Assembly: GCA_021204625.1 (NCBI GenBank)
Contig: JAJPZA010000184.1
Coordinates: 1-63,133 of the forward strand
Direction of reading: 5' to 3'
DNA length: 63,133 nt
Source of the DNA: Clostridia bacterium
GTDB taxonomy: Bacteria > Bacillota > Clostridia > Christensenellales > Borkfalkiaceae
Below are positions 40,242-49,289 of this stretch, in pieces. The position numbers were made by a program, and so were the translations under genes. The notes beneath the pieces were generated by a model. That model was given only the letters and a program-made list of their open reading frames with translations. It did not search any database and was not told the DNA's origin. Every line of letters starts with the position of its first letter. The first letter of the stretch is position 1.

Positions 40242-41618
40242 ATGAAAAAGGCTGTAATCGCCGTGGCGGCAGTCGCCTGCGCGGCGGCAATAACATTGTG
40301 CGGCTGCGCCAGTAAAGTGACGGTGGTCAACAATTACAATACGATGACGGATGAGCAGTTCGCCACATTCATGAGTCAGATGGAGGAGAGCGGCGCCAGC
40401 GTGGAGTCCATGATAGACGTGTCCAGCTCGCGCGCCGTCATGAGCAACGTGTCCATCCTTTCCATTATGCTGGACCAGGAGCGCGGGAGCAGCACGTATT
40501 ACGAGGACGTGGCGTATTACGGCTCCGGCGTCATAGTGGACCTGGACAAGGAAAACGGGGACGCATACGTTATAACAAACTGCCACGTGGTGTATGACGA
40601 CACCGCCTTTCAGCCTGTCGCCCACAGCATATACCTGTATCTTTACGGACAGGACATAGAAGGAACCAACTACAATCTCTACTCTAAGAGAGCCAGCCTT
40701 TACAACAGCACATACTATGAATACGTGGTCCAGGATGATGACGATTACCGCATAGAGGCCAGCGTTGTGGGCCTTTCCGCGCAGTATGACATAGCCCTTC
40801 TCAAAGTCACCGGAAGCGAGGTCCTCAAGAACAGCGACGCAAGGGCTGCGGTTTTTTCAGACGATGACGAGGTGTATGCCGGAGAGTCCGCGTATGCGGT
40901 AGGCAACCCTCTCGGCGAAGGCACCACAGTGACCACAGGCGTCGTGTCCCAGGATTCCGTAATAAATCAGCTCAACATAAAGAGCACCACGTATGACCTC
41001 TACAGGGAAATAAAGACGGACGCCGCCGTGAACGGCGGAAACTCCGGCGGCGGATTCTACAACGCAAGGGGAGAGCTCATAGGCATCATAAATTCCAAGC
41101 TCGAGGACGAGAGCGTGGACAACAGCGCGTACGCCCTGGCCGGAAGCTATGTCAAGAGGCTGTACAAGTACATGATGTATCTCAACCCCAATGACACCGC
41201 CCTCACAGACCTCAGCTTCTCCAGGCCCTATCTGTACTACAGCGAGACCAAGGAATATTCCAGCTACTACGGCGCGTACATCCAGGAGGAGCAGGATACC
41301 GGCTACGAGACCTCATATTCATATTCCGCCCTGGACACCAGCGGAACCACTCCGCGCGCCAGAATCATTGAGACCGTTTCCGTGACCAGCACATCCTACG
41401 GCCTCTCGAAGGGAGACGTCATAACGCATCTCACTATAAAGGACGCGGGCGGCAATGCCGTAGAGGACATGGACATAACCCGCAAGTACATGCTTGACGA
41501 CGCCCTTCTTTCATACCGTGACGGATACACCGTGACCCTCACATACATCCGCGGAGACAACGACCCTGCGGAAAAGGACGTTACCAGCCACATCAAGACC
41601 TACAACGTGGAGCCCTGA
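40242..41618 (+). CDS. S1C (HtrA/DegP-like) serine protease lipoprotein, copy 3
   Basis: This 458-aa paralogue starts with MKKAVIAVAAVACAAAITLCGC, very similar to copy 2. TVVNNYNTMTDEQF resembles copy 1. The triad H115 (TNCHVV), D183 (YDIALL) and S268 (GNSGG) is complete. A PDZ-like end contains GLSKGDVITHL. It lies 101 bp after copy 2 and before a strong terminator. It is probably membrane-anchored and acts on misfolded or exported proteins. Copies 2 and 3 share the signal-peptide region, suggesting that they are the more recent duplicates. Confidence 0.9.
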   Translation: MKKAVIAVAAVACAAAITLCGCASKVTVVNNYNTMTDEQFATFMSQMEESGASVESMIDVSSSRAVMSNVSILSIMLDQERGSSTYYEDVAYYGSGVIVDLDKENGDAYVITNCHVVYDDTAFQPVAHSIYLYLYGQDIEGTNYNLYSKRASLYNSTYYEYVVQDDDDYRIEASVVGLSAQYDIALLKVTGSEVLKNSDARAAVFSDDDEVYAGESAYAVGNPLGEGTTVTTGVVSQDSVINQLNIKSTTYDLYREIKTDAAVNGGNSGGGFYNARGELIGIINSKLEDESVDNSAYALAGSYVKRLYKYMMYLNPNDTALTDLSFSRPYLYYSETKEYSSYYGAYIQEEQDTGYETSYSYSALDTSGTTPRARIIETVSVTSTSYGLSKGDVITHLTIKDAGGNAVEDMDITRKYMLDDALLSYRDGYTVTLTYIRGDNDPAEKDVTSHIKTYNVEP

Positions 41619-41654
41619 TAACAGCTTGCACACTGCAATCAAACAGCATGCAAC

Positions 41655-41686
41655 AAAAGCCATCCGCTAAACGGGTGGCTTTTTTG
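41655..41686. terminator. Terminator between HtrA cluster and metA
   Basis: A 9-bp stem (41658-41666 with 41672-41680) has A's to the left and six T's to the right. It can serve both converging genes. Confidence 0.85.
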
Positions 41687-41721
41687 AACAGGTGCATGGA
41701 TATGCTGGTTTTGAGCCGGCT

Positions 41722-42654
41722 TCAGTCTATCGTCTTTTCGCCGTTGTAGAGATCGTAAGGCGTTACCTGGTATACGTAATAGTTGAGCCAGTTCATGTAG
41801 AAAAGATTGGCCGTGGAGGTCCAGTTCATCTTCACTTCGGTGCAGCTGGAGTCTATGAAGTAGTTGGCGGGAGGCTTTATTGGAAGCCCTTTGGCAAGGT
41901 CCCGCTCGTACTCGTTCTTCAGGGTGTAGCGGTCATATTCCATATGGCCGGTTACGAAGACCTGGCTGTTGTCCAGGCTCTTTATTATGGACGCCCCGGC
42001 GCGCTTGGAATAGGCCAGGATTTTAAGTTCCGGAACGTTTTCTATGTCTTTTGCGTACACAAGCGTGTGGCGGGAGTGGGGCATATGGAACTCGTCCGAA
42101 ATGCCGCGCATCAAGGGCTCCGGCTTTTCCGTGTGGACTCTCTGGTGGGCGAAGACGCCGAAGCACTTCTCTTTCAGTGGGTGCTTCTGGATTCCGTAGA
42201 AGTAGTGGAGAGCCGCCTGCGCTCCCCAGCAGATGAAGAGGGTTGAGGTCACATTGGTCCTTGTCCAGTCCAGGATTTCGCACAGCTCCTTCCAGTACGC
42301 CACGTCCTCGAACTCCATGTTCTCCACAGGAGCTCCGGTTATAATCATGCCGTCGTACTTGAGGTTCTTCACTTCGTCCCAGTACTTGTAGAACTGGTCC
42401 ATGTGGGACTTGTCCGTATGGGTGGAAGTGTATGAGGATGTCTTGACAAGGGTGATGTTCACCTGCAGGGAGGAGTTGGACAAAAGGCGCATGAGCTGCG
42501 TTTCCGTGTCCACTTTCGTGGGCATGAGATTGAGGATGGCTATCTCAATGGGACGGATCTGCTGCGTGTACGCCCTGTGGACGTCCATTACGAATATTCT
42601 TTCTCCCGTCAGGATGTTGTATGCGGGAAGTTCCTTATCAATGACAATGGGCAA
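41722..42654 (-). CDS. metA: Homoserine O-acetyltransferase (MetA family)
   Basis: MetA-family enzymes acylate homoserine, the committed step of methionine synthesis. The 310-aa protein has the nucleophile C142 (LFICWGAQA) and the H237-x-E239 pair (TGHMEYD). Residue 111 is Glu (TGAPVE). In this family that position separates acetyl-CoA users (Glu) from succinyl-CoA users (Gly, as in E. coli), so acetyl transfer is predicted. The start is a TTG at 42654, supported by GAGAGG 6 nt upstream and the family N-terminus MPIVI. It lies downstream of metY, whose product uses O-acetylhomoserine. Confidence 0.93.
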   Translation of the reverse strand: MPIVIDKELPAYNILTGERIFVMDVHRAYTQQIRPIEIAILNLMPTKVDTETQLMRLLSNSSLQVNITLVKTSSYTSTHTDKSHMDQFYKYWDEVKNLKYDGMIITGAPVENMEFEDVAYWKELCEILDWTRTNVTSTLFICWGAQAALHYFYGIQKHPLKEKCFGVFAHQRVHTEKPEPLMRGISDEFHMPHSRHTLVYAKDIENVPELKILAYSKRAGASIIKSLDNSQVFVTGHMEYDRYTLKNEYERDLAKGLPIKPPANYFIDSSCTEVKMNWTSTANLFYMNWLNYYVYQVTPYDLYNGEKTID

Positions 42655-42688
42655 AACGGGCCTCTCTTTTCAAATAAAACAAAAATGT

Positions 42689-42716
42689 AAAAGCCGGAAC
42701 AGTGTTCCGGCTTTTG
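42689..42716 (-). terminator. Terminator-like hairpin between metY and metA
   Basis: A near-perfect AAAGCCGGAACA/TGTTCCGGCTTT palindrome is followed, read leftward, by T-rich sequence. Other small GC hairpins lie at 42721-42765. It probably lowers or separates metA expression from metY. Confidence 0.65.
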
Positions 42717-42771
42717 TGCGCCGGCATTAAAGTCTTGCCGGCCGCTTTATGCGGCGGCTTCGGCAGGCTGT

Positions 42772-44052
42772 TTAGATCTTTGCAAGAGCCTGGTCCAGGT
42801 CTGCGATGATGTCTTCCGGAGACTCGATGCCCACGGAAAGGCGGATGAGGTTGTGGGATACGCCCGCCTCTTTGAGACCCTCTTCGGAAAGCTGCCTGTG
42901 CGTTGTGGTGGCGGGATGAAGAACGCATGTGCGGACGTCCGCCACATGGGTCTCCTGGGTTATGAGATTCATGGACTCCATGAGATGCCAGCACTCCTTG
43001 TCTCCGCCCTTGATGCCGAAGGCCATCATGCCGCCCTGTCCCTTGGGCATGTACTTCATAGCCAAGGCATGATACTTGTCCGTCTCAAGGGAGGGATGCT
43101 GCACGAACTCAATCTTCGGATGCTTGGAAAGGAACTCTGCGACCGCTTTTGCATTGGAGCTGTGGCGCTCCATGCGGAGTGCGAGGGTGTCGCAGCCTAT
43201 CCATGACAGGAATCCGTTCTGCGGGCTCATTATGGCCCCCAGGTCTCTTATCATCTGCCCGCGGCACTTTGTGCCGAAGGGCACGGGAAGATCCGCGTAT
43301 ACAAGGCCGTGGTAGCTCTCGTCCGGCTCGTTGAAGGACTTGTACCTCATGTTGCCCTTGTAATTGAAGTTGCCAATCTCCACGATGCAGCCGCCGAGGG
43401 CGCATGCGTGGCCGTCCAGATATTTGGTGGAGGCGTGCACGATGATGTTTGCGCCCCAGTCGCCGGGACGGCAGAGAACGGGGGTGGCAAGAGTGTTGTC
43501 TATTGCGAACAGCACGCCGTATTTCTTTGCAATGCGGGCAATCTTCTCAAGGTCCAGGACGATGATTGCGGGGTTTGCGATTGTCTCCGTGAAGATCATC
43601 TTGGTCCTGTCGTCTATGAGCTTTTCAATCTCTTCCTCCGGAGCGTCCGGGTCAAAGAGGCGGACCTCAATGCCGAGCTTGGGCAGGGTAACCGTGAAGA
43701 GGTTGAACGTGCCGCCGTACAGGGCGGATGAAGACACCACATTGTCTCCCGCTTCGCAGACGGTGAGGATGGCAAGGGACGTGGCGCTCATTCCGGACGC
43801 CGTGCCTATCGCGCAGATGCCGCCCTCAAGGGCCGCAACCTTTCCTTCGAAAGCCGTCACTGTAGGGTTGGAGAGACGGGAGTAGAAGTATCCGCTGCTC
43901 TTCAGGTCAAAGCAGTCCGTCATATCCTGCGAAGATGCGTAATACCATGTCGTGGACTGGTAAATGGGGGGAACGCGGCTCTCTCCGTTTTTCGGATCCC
44001 AGCCGGCCTGCACGCACAGTGTGTCAAGATTGTACTTGCTGATGTCTTTCAT
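42772..44052 (-). CDS. metY: O-acetylhomoserine sulfhydrylase
   Basis: This 426-aa PLP enzyme of the Cys/Met metabolism family makes homocysteine from O-acetylhomoserine and sulfide. The Schiff-base lysine is K210 in HASTKYLDGHA, the PLP ring aspartate is D185 (AIDNTLATP), and the phosphate-binding region includes GTASGMSA at about 83-90. Length and the N-terminal TLCVQAGWDP fit the sulfhydrylase subgroup. AGGAG precedes the ATG. With metA it forms the direct sulfhydrylation route. No S-box was seen upstream. Confidence 0.95.
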   Translation of the reverse strand: MKDISKYNLDTLCVQAGWDPKNGESRVPPIYQSTTWYYASSQDMTDCFDLKSSGYFYSRLSNPTVTAFEGKVAALEGGICAIGTASGMSATSLAILTVCEAGDNVVSSSALYGGTFNLFTVTLPKLGIEVRLFDPDAPEEEIEKLIDDRTKMIFTETIANPAIIVLDLEKIARIAKKYGVLFAIDNTLATPVLCRPGDWGANIIVHASTKYLDGHACALGGCIVEIGNFNYKGNMRYKSFNEPDESYHGLVYADLPVPFGTKCRGQMIRDLGAIMSPQNGFLSWIGCDTLALRMERHSSNAKAVAEFLSKHPKIEFVQHPSLETDKYHALAMKYMPKGQGGMMAFGIKGGDKECWHLMESMNLITQETHVADVRTCVLHPATTTHRQLSEEGLKEAGVSHNLIRLSVGIESPEDIIADLDQALAKI

Positions 44053-44192
44053 ATCAAGCTCCTGTTGTGTTCATTTATATACAGGCTCCTGCGGAGCCCT
44101 GGGTTCTGTTTATGAGATGCGGAATAAAATAAAAGATGCGGTGTCTTCCGAAAAGCACCCTTTTATGGCATTTGTTTAGCCATATGCGGGGG

Positions 44193-44657
44193 CTATTTGT
44201 CGTACTCCTTGAGAGCGCGCTCCAGGGCGCGCTTCTGGTCCTTTTCCGCAATTGAGCGCTTCTTGTCATAGAGTTGCTTGCCTTTGCAGAGGGCCACTTC
44301 CACTTTCACGAGGCTTCCCACCCAGTACAGGGAGAGTGGGATGAGCGTGTAGCCTTTCTCATTGACCTTGCCGGCTATCTTGGCTATCTCCGCCTTGTGC
44401 ATGAGAAGCTTTCTGTCCCTTTTGGCATCCTTGGGCGAAAAGGCTCCGGCCTTGTCATACACCTTGATGTGCACGTTCTTCATGTACATCTCGCCGCCGG
44501 CTATAAGGCAGAAGCTGTCCTTCAGGTTGCATCCGCTTGTGCGGAGAGACTTTACCTCAGAGCCGGCCAGAACCACCCCGGCCTCATATTTTTCTATTAC
44601 GAAGTACTCATGCAATGCGTACTTGTTGTATGCTATCTGTTTGTTCTGCTTGTTCAT
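44193..44657 (-). CDS. smpB: SsrA-binding protein
   Basis: SmpB binds tmRNA and delivers it to stalled ribosomes for trans-translation. The 154-aa protein has the core ALHEYFVIEKYEAG, LAGSEVKSLR and the C-terminal KDQKRALERALKEY tail. The ATG at 44657 has a GGAAGA site, and the longer frame is rejected. It is downstream of rnr, a widely conserved pairing, because RNase R degrades the faulty mRNA during trans-translation. The tmRNA gene itself is not in this window. Confidence 0.97.
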   Translation of the reverse strand: MNKQNKQIAYNKYALHEYFVIEKYEAGVVLAGSEVKSLRTSGCNLKDSFCLIAGGEMYMKNVHIKVYDKAGAFSPKDAKRDRKLLMHKAEIAKIAGKVNEKGYTLIPLSLYWVGSLVKVEVALCKGKQLYDKKRSIAEKDQKRALERALKEYDK

Positions 44658-44775
44658 CTGTCTTCCAGCATTATAGCACATATATGCGCTGATTAAAAGA
44701 GTTTTTGCTCTGTTTGGAAAAAATTTGCGCCGGGAGCGGCACCGGCGCTTTGGCGGCGTGTTCTGGAGCGGGGAG

Positions 44776-46851
44776 TCAGGTGATTTCCCTGAAGAAGATT
44801 CTGCGGGTGACAGCGTCCGTGTCCGCGACTTCTATGCGTATCTTCTGGCCCAAAGTATAGCTTTTGAGCCTTCCGGAGAGGGTGAACTTTTCCGGGATGC
44901 ATTCATATTCACCGTCCAGGGACTCTATGGGGATGAGCCCTTCAACGGTGTTGTCCAACACGGCATATATGCCCTGCTTTGAGACGCCGGATATGACGGC
45001 GTCATACTGCTGGCCCACCTTGTCCTGTATGTATGCCACCTTGTACAGGGTATCCACGGCCCTTTCGGCCTCGTCCGCGTTGCGCTCCTTTGCGGAGCAG
45101 TCTATTCCCGCCTGATGGGCGTCATTCCTGAGCTTTTCCAGGTCCTTGGATGAATTGTGCAGGATGGCTTTCACTGCCCTGTGCACGAAGAGGTCCGGGT
45201 ATCTGCGGATGGGGGAGGTGAAGTGGCAGTACAAGGGAGAGGCCAGGCCGAAGTGGCCCAAGTTCTCTTCGCAGTATCTGGCCTTCTGCATTGTGCGGAG
45301 CATTACCTGGTTTATTGTTGCAAACTGCGGAAGGTTCCTGGACTCCTCCAGAATGCGGGCGAAATCCAGCGGCTTTATATCATCCTGCTTAAGCCTAATG
45401 CGGACGCCCAGGCCCTGCACGAAATCTATGAATGTTGCGACCTTTTCGTCATCCGGCCGCTCATGCACCCTGTACAGGCACGGGGCCTGCCTCTTTGCAA
45501 GATATTCCGCTACGGATTCGTTGGCGGCTATCATGAATTCCTCTATGATCCTGTGCGAGATGGTGTCCTTGTCCTCATGCTCCACAGGGGGTATCTGGAT
45601 GTTGTCATCCCCGTCCATATAGATATGGGGTTCGTCTATCTCCAGGTTTATCTTTCCTTCCCTGGCCCGCTTTGCCTCCATCTTGAGGCACAGCTCCTTC
45701 ATGAGCTGCACCGTCTCATAAAGGTCCGGGTATTTGGACGTGTCTCCTTCAAGGAGGGCCGAGATCTCCGGGTACGTGGTCTTGTGCGCGGAGCGTATTA
45801 TGCCCTCATACAGTTTGGCAGAAAGCTTCTTCGCATCGGAGTCAAACGTCATGACGCAGGAGAGGGTGTACCTGTCCTCATTCTCGTTCAAAGAGCAGCA
45901 TCCGTTGGAGAGGGGAACGGGGAGCATGGGCAGGACCTTGTCCGGAAAATACACGCTCGTGCCCCTGTCATATGCCTCTTTGTCCAGATGGGAGCCGGCC
46001 TTCACGTATCCGGAAACGTCCGCGATATGCACTCCCAGAATATACCTGTCCCCGTCTTTCACAAGGGATACGGCGTCGTCCATGTCTCTCGTGTCCTCGC
46101 CGTCTATCGTGAACACGAGGTCCCCTCTGAAATCCTGCCTGCCGGCAGGCGTTATCTCTCTTGCGCAGACCTCGTCCGCCTCTTTAAGGACCTGGTCCGG
46201 AAAAACTTCCGAAAGCCCGAAGGCTATTATGGTGGCTGTCTCCTCGGTGTCGAAGTAGAGGGACTCGCCTATGATTTCCGTAATCCTTGCCTCCGGAGCC
46301 CTGCCGGGAGTGAAGTCCGTGATGTAAGCCACGACCTTGTCTCCGTCATTGGCACCAAGGCTTGCCTTTCTGGGAACGAATACTTCCGGGTGCCTGGGAT
46401 TGTCCGGGCGCACGTACAGCTTGCCCTGTTCCCTGCGCACGTTTCCCACAACCCTCTGCAGACCTCTTTCCAGTATCTGCGTGATGAGAGCCGTATCGTC
46501 GTCTATGTCCGGGACGGGAACAGCCGACACCAGATCCCCGTCATATGCTCCGTTCATGTACCTTTTGGGCACCATCATGTCCGGGCCGCCGTCATCCCTC
46601 TTGATGAACCCGAACCCTTTTGCAGACGCCTGCAGGATGCCCGTGAAAGTCCCGTCTTCATCCAAAGCGCAGTACGTCTTTCTCTGTGTCTGCACAATCT
46701 TTCCTTCCTGCACAAGCTCATCCAATGCGAAGCGCACTTTTCTTTCCGCCTGCGGCTTCATGTGCAGGGCGCGCGTTATGGCTGTAAGATCCATGCCCGC
46801 GAACTCGCCGGATTTCAGCCTTTTCAAAATCTCCCTCTTAAGCTCTGTCAT
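44776..46851 (-). CDS. rnr: Ribonuclease R
   Basis: This 691-aa 3'-5' exoribonuclease of the RNB family has an N-terminal winged helix (about 1-65) and cold-shock domains with GFGFIKR. The catalytic acidic cluster lies in TIDGEDTRDMDDAVSL near 258-273. The RNB block is followed by a C-terminal S1 domain (about 605-685: GQQYDAVISGVSKQGIYAVL). It degrades structured RNA and works with SmpB/tmRNA. AGAGAG precedes the ATG. The order secG-rnr-smpB is the classical Firmicute arrangement. Confidence 0.97.
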   Translation of the reverse strand: MTELKREILKRLKSGEFAGMDLTAITRALHMKPQAERKVRFALDELVQEGKIVQTQRKTYCALDEDGTFTGILQASAKGFGFIKRDDGGPDMMVPKRYMNGAYDGDLVSAVPVPDIDDDTALITQILERGLQRVVGNVRREQGKLYVRPDNPRHPEVFVPRKASLGANDGDKVVAYITDFTPGRAPEARITEIIGESLYFDTEETATIIAFGLSEVFPDQVLKEADEVCAREITPAGRQDFRGDLVFTIDGEDTRDMDDAVSLVKDGDRYILGVHIADVSGYVKAGSHLDKEAYDRGTSVYFPDKVLPMLPVPLSNGCCSLNENEDRYTLSCVMTFDSDAKKLSAKLYEGIIRSAHKTTYPEISALLEGDTSKYPDLYETVQLMKELCLKMEAKRAREGKINLEIDEPHIYMDGDDNIQIPPVEHEDKDTISHRIIEEFMIAANESVAEYLAKRQAPCLYRVHERPDDEKVATFIDFVQGLGVRIRLKQDDIKPLDFARILEESRNLPQFATINQVMLRTMQKARYCEENLGHFGLASPLYCHFTSPIRRYPDLFVHRAVKAILHNSSKDLEKLRNDAHQAGIDCSAKERNADEAERAVDTLYKVAYIQDKVGQQYDAVISGVSKQGIYAVLDNTVEGLIPIESLDGEYECIPEKFTLSGRLKSYTLGQKIRIEVADTDAVTRRIFFREIT

Positions 46852-47002
46852 ATCTCTCTTTCGACTCCTTAATAGTGTGATGCGGGACTGGCATTGTCCC
46901 CTGTACGCAAACTCTTATCCGTGTCTTTCCTGATCCGTATTTTCTGATCCCGTTCCCATCCCGCAAAGGAGGGGAGGGCCTTTTTTCAGCGGGCAAAATT
47001 AA

Positions 47003-47034
47003 AGGCGGCTGTTTTAGCCGCCCTGATATTCTTT
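47003..47034 (-). terminator. Terminator-like hairpin between secG and rnr
   Basis: GGCGGCT/AGCCGCC (47004-47010 with 47016-47022), read leftward, is followed by TTTAATTTT. It lies inside the conserved cluster, so it may set a secG:rnr ratio rather than end the operon. Confidence 0.65.
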
Positions 47035-47035
47035 C

Positions 47036-47335
47036 TTATGGAGCAATCAGCTGCACAACATATACAACTATCGCAAGCACTGCCATGACGGCAAGAGCTA
47101 TCCAGGTCCATTTTTTAAGCTTGCTCTCCATGGATGTTCCTCTGTTTTTGCCGAAGTAGGTATCGCTGGCTGTTGTGACGCCAGTGATGCCGTCCGAATT
47201 GCTCTTCTGGCACATTATCATAATGATGCAGAGAACCGCAAGCAAGAATATTATAATAAGGCATGCTATAACTACTACCCAGTAAAGGACGTATACGCCT
47301 TCTGACATACCAGCTGCAAGTAAAGCTGAAAGCAT
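47036..47335 (-). CDS. secG: Preprotein translocase subunit SecG
   Basis: This 99-aa protein has two hydrophobic segments (about 16-42 and 76-96) joined by a polar loop with NSDGITG and YFGKNRGTSMESKLKKWT. That loop is the SecG signature. SecG assists SecYE in protein export. The ATG at 47335 is preceded by GAGGT; a longer frame is rejected because it overlaps the promoter. Confidence 0.93.
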   Translation of the reverse strand: MLSALLAAGMSEGVYVLYWVVVIACLIIIFLLAVLCIIMIMCQKSNSDGITGVTTASDTYFGKNRGTSMESKLKKWTWIALAVMAVLAIVVYVVQLIAP

Positions 47336-47366
47336 TTTCACTACCTCTTGATTTACGTACCAAACA

Positions 47367-47395
47367 AGTATAGCAAACAAATTCTCTTTACGCAA
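47367..47395 (-). promoter_or_regulatory. Promoter of secG-rnr-smpB
   Basis: On the minus strand TTGCGT and TATACT are separated by 17 bp, about 25 nt before the secG start. Confidence 0.7.
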
Positions 47396-47484
47396 TTAAA
47401 AACGCTTCAGTTTTCAAGGAAAATTTCATCGTTTTTGTGAAATCTTGCGGATTTCATCGCACAGAGGGACTGCCTGCAATAGAA

Positions 47485-48888
47485 CTACTTGTCCAATATA
47501 ACCCAGGTGCCGTTTTTCCGGGCTCCGTTCCTTGCAATGTAATTGCCGTCTTTTAATCTTTTGACAAGCATTTGCACTTTTGTTCTTGATATCTGCAACA
47601 GTTTTGCAAGATCCTCCTGTGTGATATTGGGATAACGCCTTATCGCATCAAGGGCAGAACGTTCGTCTTTGCTCAATGAATCAGTACTATTTGCTTCACT
47701 TTGTTCATATGTTGATTCGGGTTCTAAAGCGGAATAGTTCAAATTCCATAATGTGACCATAAAAGTTGACTGAGTGGACTTGAATTCAGGGGCAAGCTCA
47801 GGCCTGTAATTGGCTGCATTGAGATAGGCTTCTCTTATCTTGTTCAATCCGCTGCCCCTGCGCTCCATGTACCCTAAGCGGCTGAATATGTCAGCCAGAA
47901 CCGGATTGCGTCTGGTGGAGGCAATATCAGATATATCACGATCCTGGACACTTGTTCCGTCCGGCATGCCGCCAGGTGATGTTATTGTCATTCTGTTGTC
48001 ATACATGTCGATATGCACTTCGCTGCCATATATCAGATAGTCGCGGTGAACAAGTGCGTTGACCAGACTCTCAAGAAAACTGCGTTCACAATACTCCGGG
48101 TATTCTATTCTTGATGTGCCGGTTTTCTTCCACATCTTTTTCATATTGCGTTTGATAAAAGACAGCCCCTCGTTCAGCAGGATAAGCAGGCTTCCGGAAT
48201 ATTCCCCATCGTCCAGCGCTTCCATACGGCCTCCGGATCTGTCATTGCCGTCCCATCTCGTGCAGAACAGCCTTGAACAGCGGATTGGACAGTCATCTGC
48301 CAATAAAGCTCCGGCATTGGTAAGAAATCCGTTGGCATCGCAAATCCCGAAAGACACCATGTTATTATCGGTCATGCTTTTGCCCATCCAGGAATTATAT
48401 CTCTCACGAAGTTTGCTGAAAGAATAGTCTTTATAACGATATGCAGACATCTGTGCGTCATAAGACAAATTGTTGCCTTGTAAAACCAGGCGCCGGAGAG
48501 TGATGTCATCTGCAACAATGCTGTTATTGCCTGCTCTGACATAAGCTTCCATTCTGCCGTCTGCAAAATAAAAATAGGGCGGATCATATCCTTTTAAGGT
48601 ATGAACAACAAGGAGATCTTTTCCATTCTCCGTTTTGCAGGATGTCATTATGAATTGCGGCAGAGGGCGGATGCGCTCCGTTATTTTATCACTTATGAAT
48701 TCAGAGTCGTCCTGAATATTTTTCAAACCCACATCGTTATTATTGTCGTCTACCCCAAAAAGAAGGTCTCCGCCTTCTGTATTGGCATATGCACAAACGC
48801 TTTTAAGCCAGTCTTTAACTTTTTTTCTTTCTACAGCTGCTTTCCTGTCGAACTGTGTGCCTTCTGCGACAAAACGTGATATATCCAT
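47485..48888 (-). CDS. AlbA_2 (Schlafen-like) DNA-binding regulator with GHKL-like and winged-HTH domains
   Basis: This 467-aa protein has an AlbA_2 domain at about 5-125 (FDRKAAVERKKVKDWLKSVCAYANTEGG split by the nucleotide-loop region LLFGVDD). A C-terminal ATPase-like region follows at about 270-380, with ALVHRDYLIYG and GSGLNKIREAY. A winged helix is at about 405-465 (ITQEDLAKLLQISRTKVQMLVKRL). This order is common in putative transcriptional regulators linked to mobile or defence islands. AGAGAG precedes the ATG. The gene is AT-richer than the core genes nearby and sits beside an 11-bp repeat array that could be its binding region. Confidence 0.87.
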   Translation of the reverse strand: MDISRFVAEGTQFDRKAAVERKKVKDWLKSVCAYANTEGGDLLFGVDDNNNDVGLKNIQDDSEFISDKITERIRPLPQFIMTSCKTENGKDLLVVHTLKGYDPPYFYFADGRMEAYVRAGNNSIVADDITLRRLVLQGNNLSYDAQMSAYRYKDYSFSKLRERYNSWMGKSMTDNNMVSFGICDANGFLTNAGALLADDCPIRCSRLFCTRWDGNDRSGGRMEALDDGEYSGSLLILLNEGLSFIKRNMKKMWKKTGTSRIEYPEYCERSFLESLVNALVHRDYLIYGSEVHIDMYDNRMTITSPGGMPDGTSVQDRDISDIASTRRNPVLADIFSRLGYMERRGSGLNKIREAYLNAANYRPELAPEFKSTQSTFMVTLWNLNYSALEPESTYEQSEANSTDSLSKDERSALDAIRRYPNITQEDLAKLLQISRTKVQMLVKRLKDGNYIARNGARKNGTWVILDK

Positions 48889-49080
48889 AATCTCTCTCTA
48901 AACGCTGGTGAAATCGTCCGGTTGCTTCAGTATAGCATATAAAGTAAATGGATGCAAGAACATTATGGGAAAATCTTTAAAAATTTAAAGCTTTAAATTT
49001 ATTACTCAATAGAAGGTTTGCACAGCAGTGAGTTATATGTAAATGTGATAAATATGCCATATATATGCTCATTTATTCTA
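48889..49080. other. AT-rich upstream region of the AlbA_2 gene
   Basis: No gene is seen. The leftward promoter of the AlbA_2 gene should lie here, but several AT-rich -10-like strings prevent a single choice. Confidence 0.4.
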
Positions 49081-49097
49081 TTTATTATACGATTTGC

Positions 49098-49231
49098 AAA
49101 GCTCATTTAAAGCTCAATTAGAGCTCAATTAAAGCTCAATTAAAGCTCATTTAAAGCTCATTTAAAGCTCATTTAAAGCTCAATTAAAGCTCATTTAAAG
49201 CTCAATTAAACTTATTTAAACCGCCATTTAA
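49098..49231. repeat. 11-bp direct-repeat (iteron-like) array
   Basis: Ten units of GCTCAWTTAAA begin at 49101, 49112, 49123, 49134, 49145, 49156, 49167, 49178, 49189 and 49200 without spacing errors. Degenerate TTATTTAAA and CCGCCATTTAAA units follow. The period is close to one helical turn, and A/T runs are in phase, so DNA curvature is expected. It lies between the AlbA_2 gene and the MutT-GNAT gene. Confidence 0.95.
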
Positions 49232-49289
49232 ACCGCCATCATGGATTGGCTTGGTTTTAAAAATATAAGAATATGTGCCAGGATAATGA

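Noticed and set aside
44053-44192. SAM riboswitch upstream of metY
   Set aside because: None of the S-box blocks (GATGA, GCAACC, GGTGCTAA) are present in the leader.
49098-49231. CRISPR array or coding repeat
   Set aside because: The 11-bp period has no spacers, and no sustained reading frame with a ribosome site covers it.
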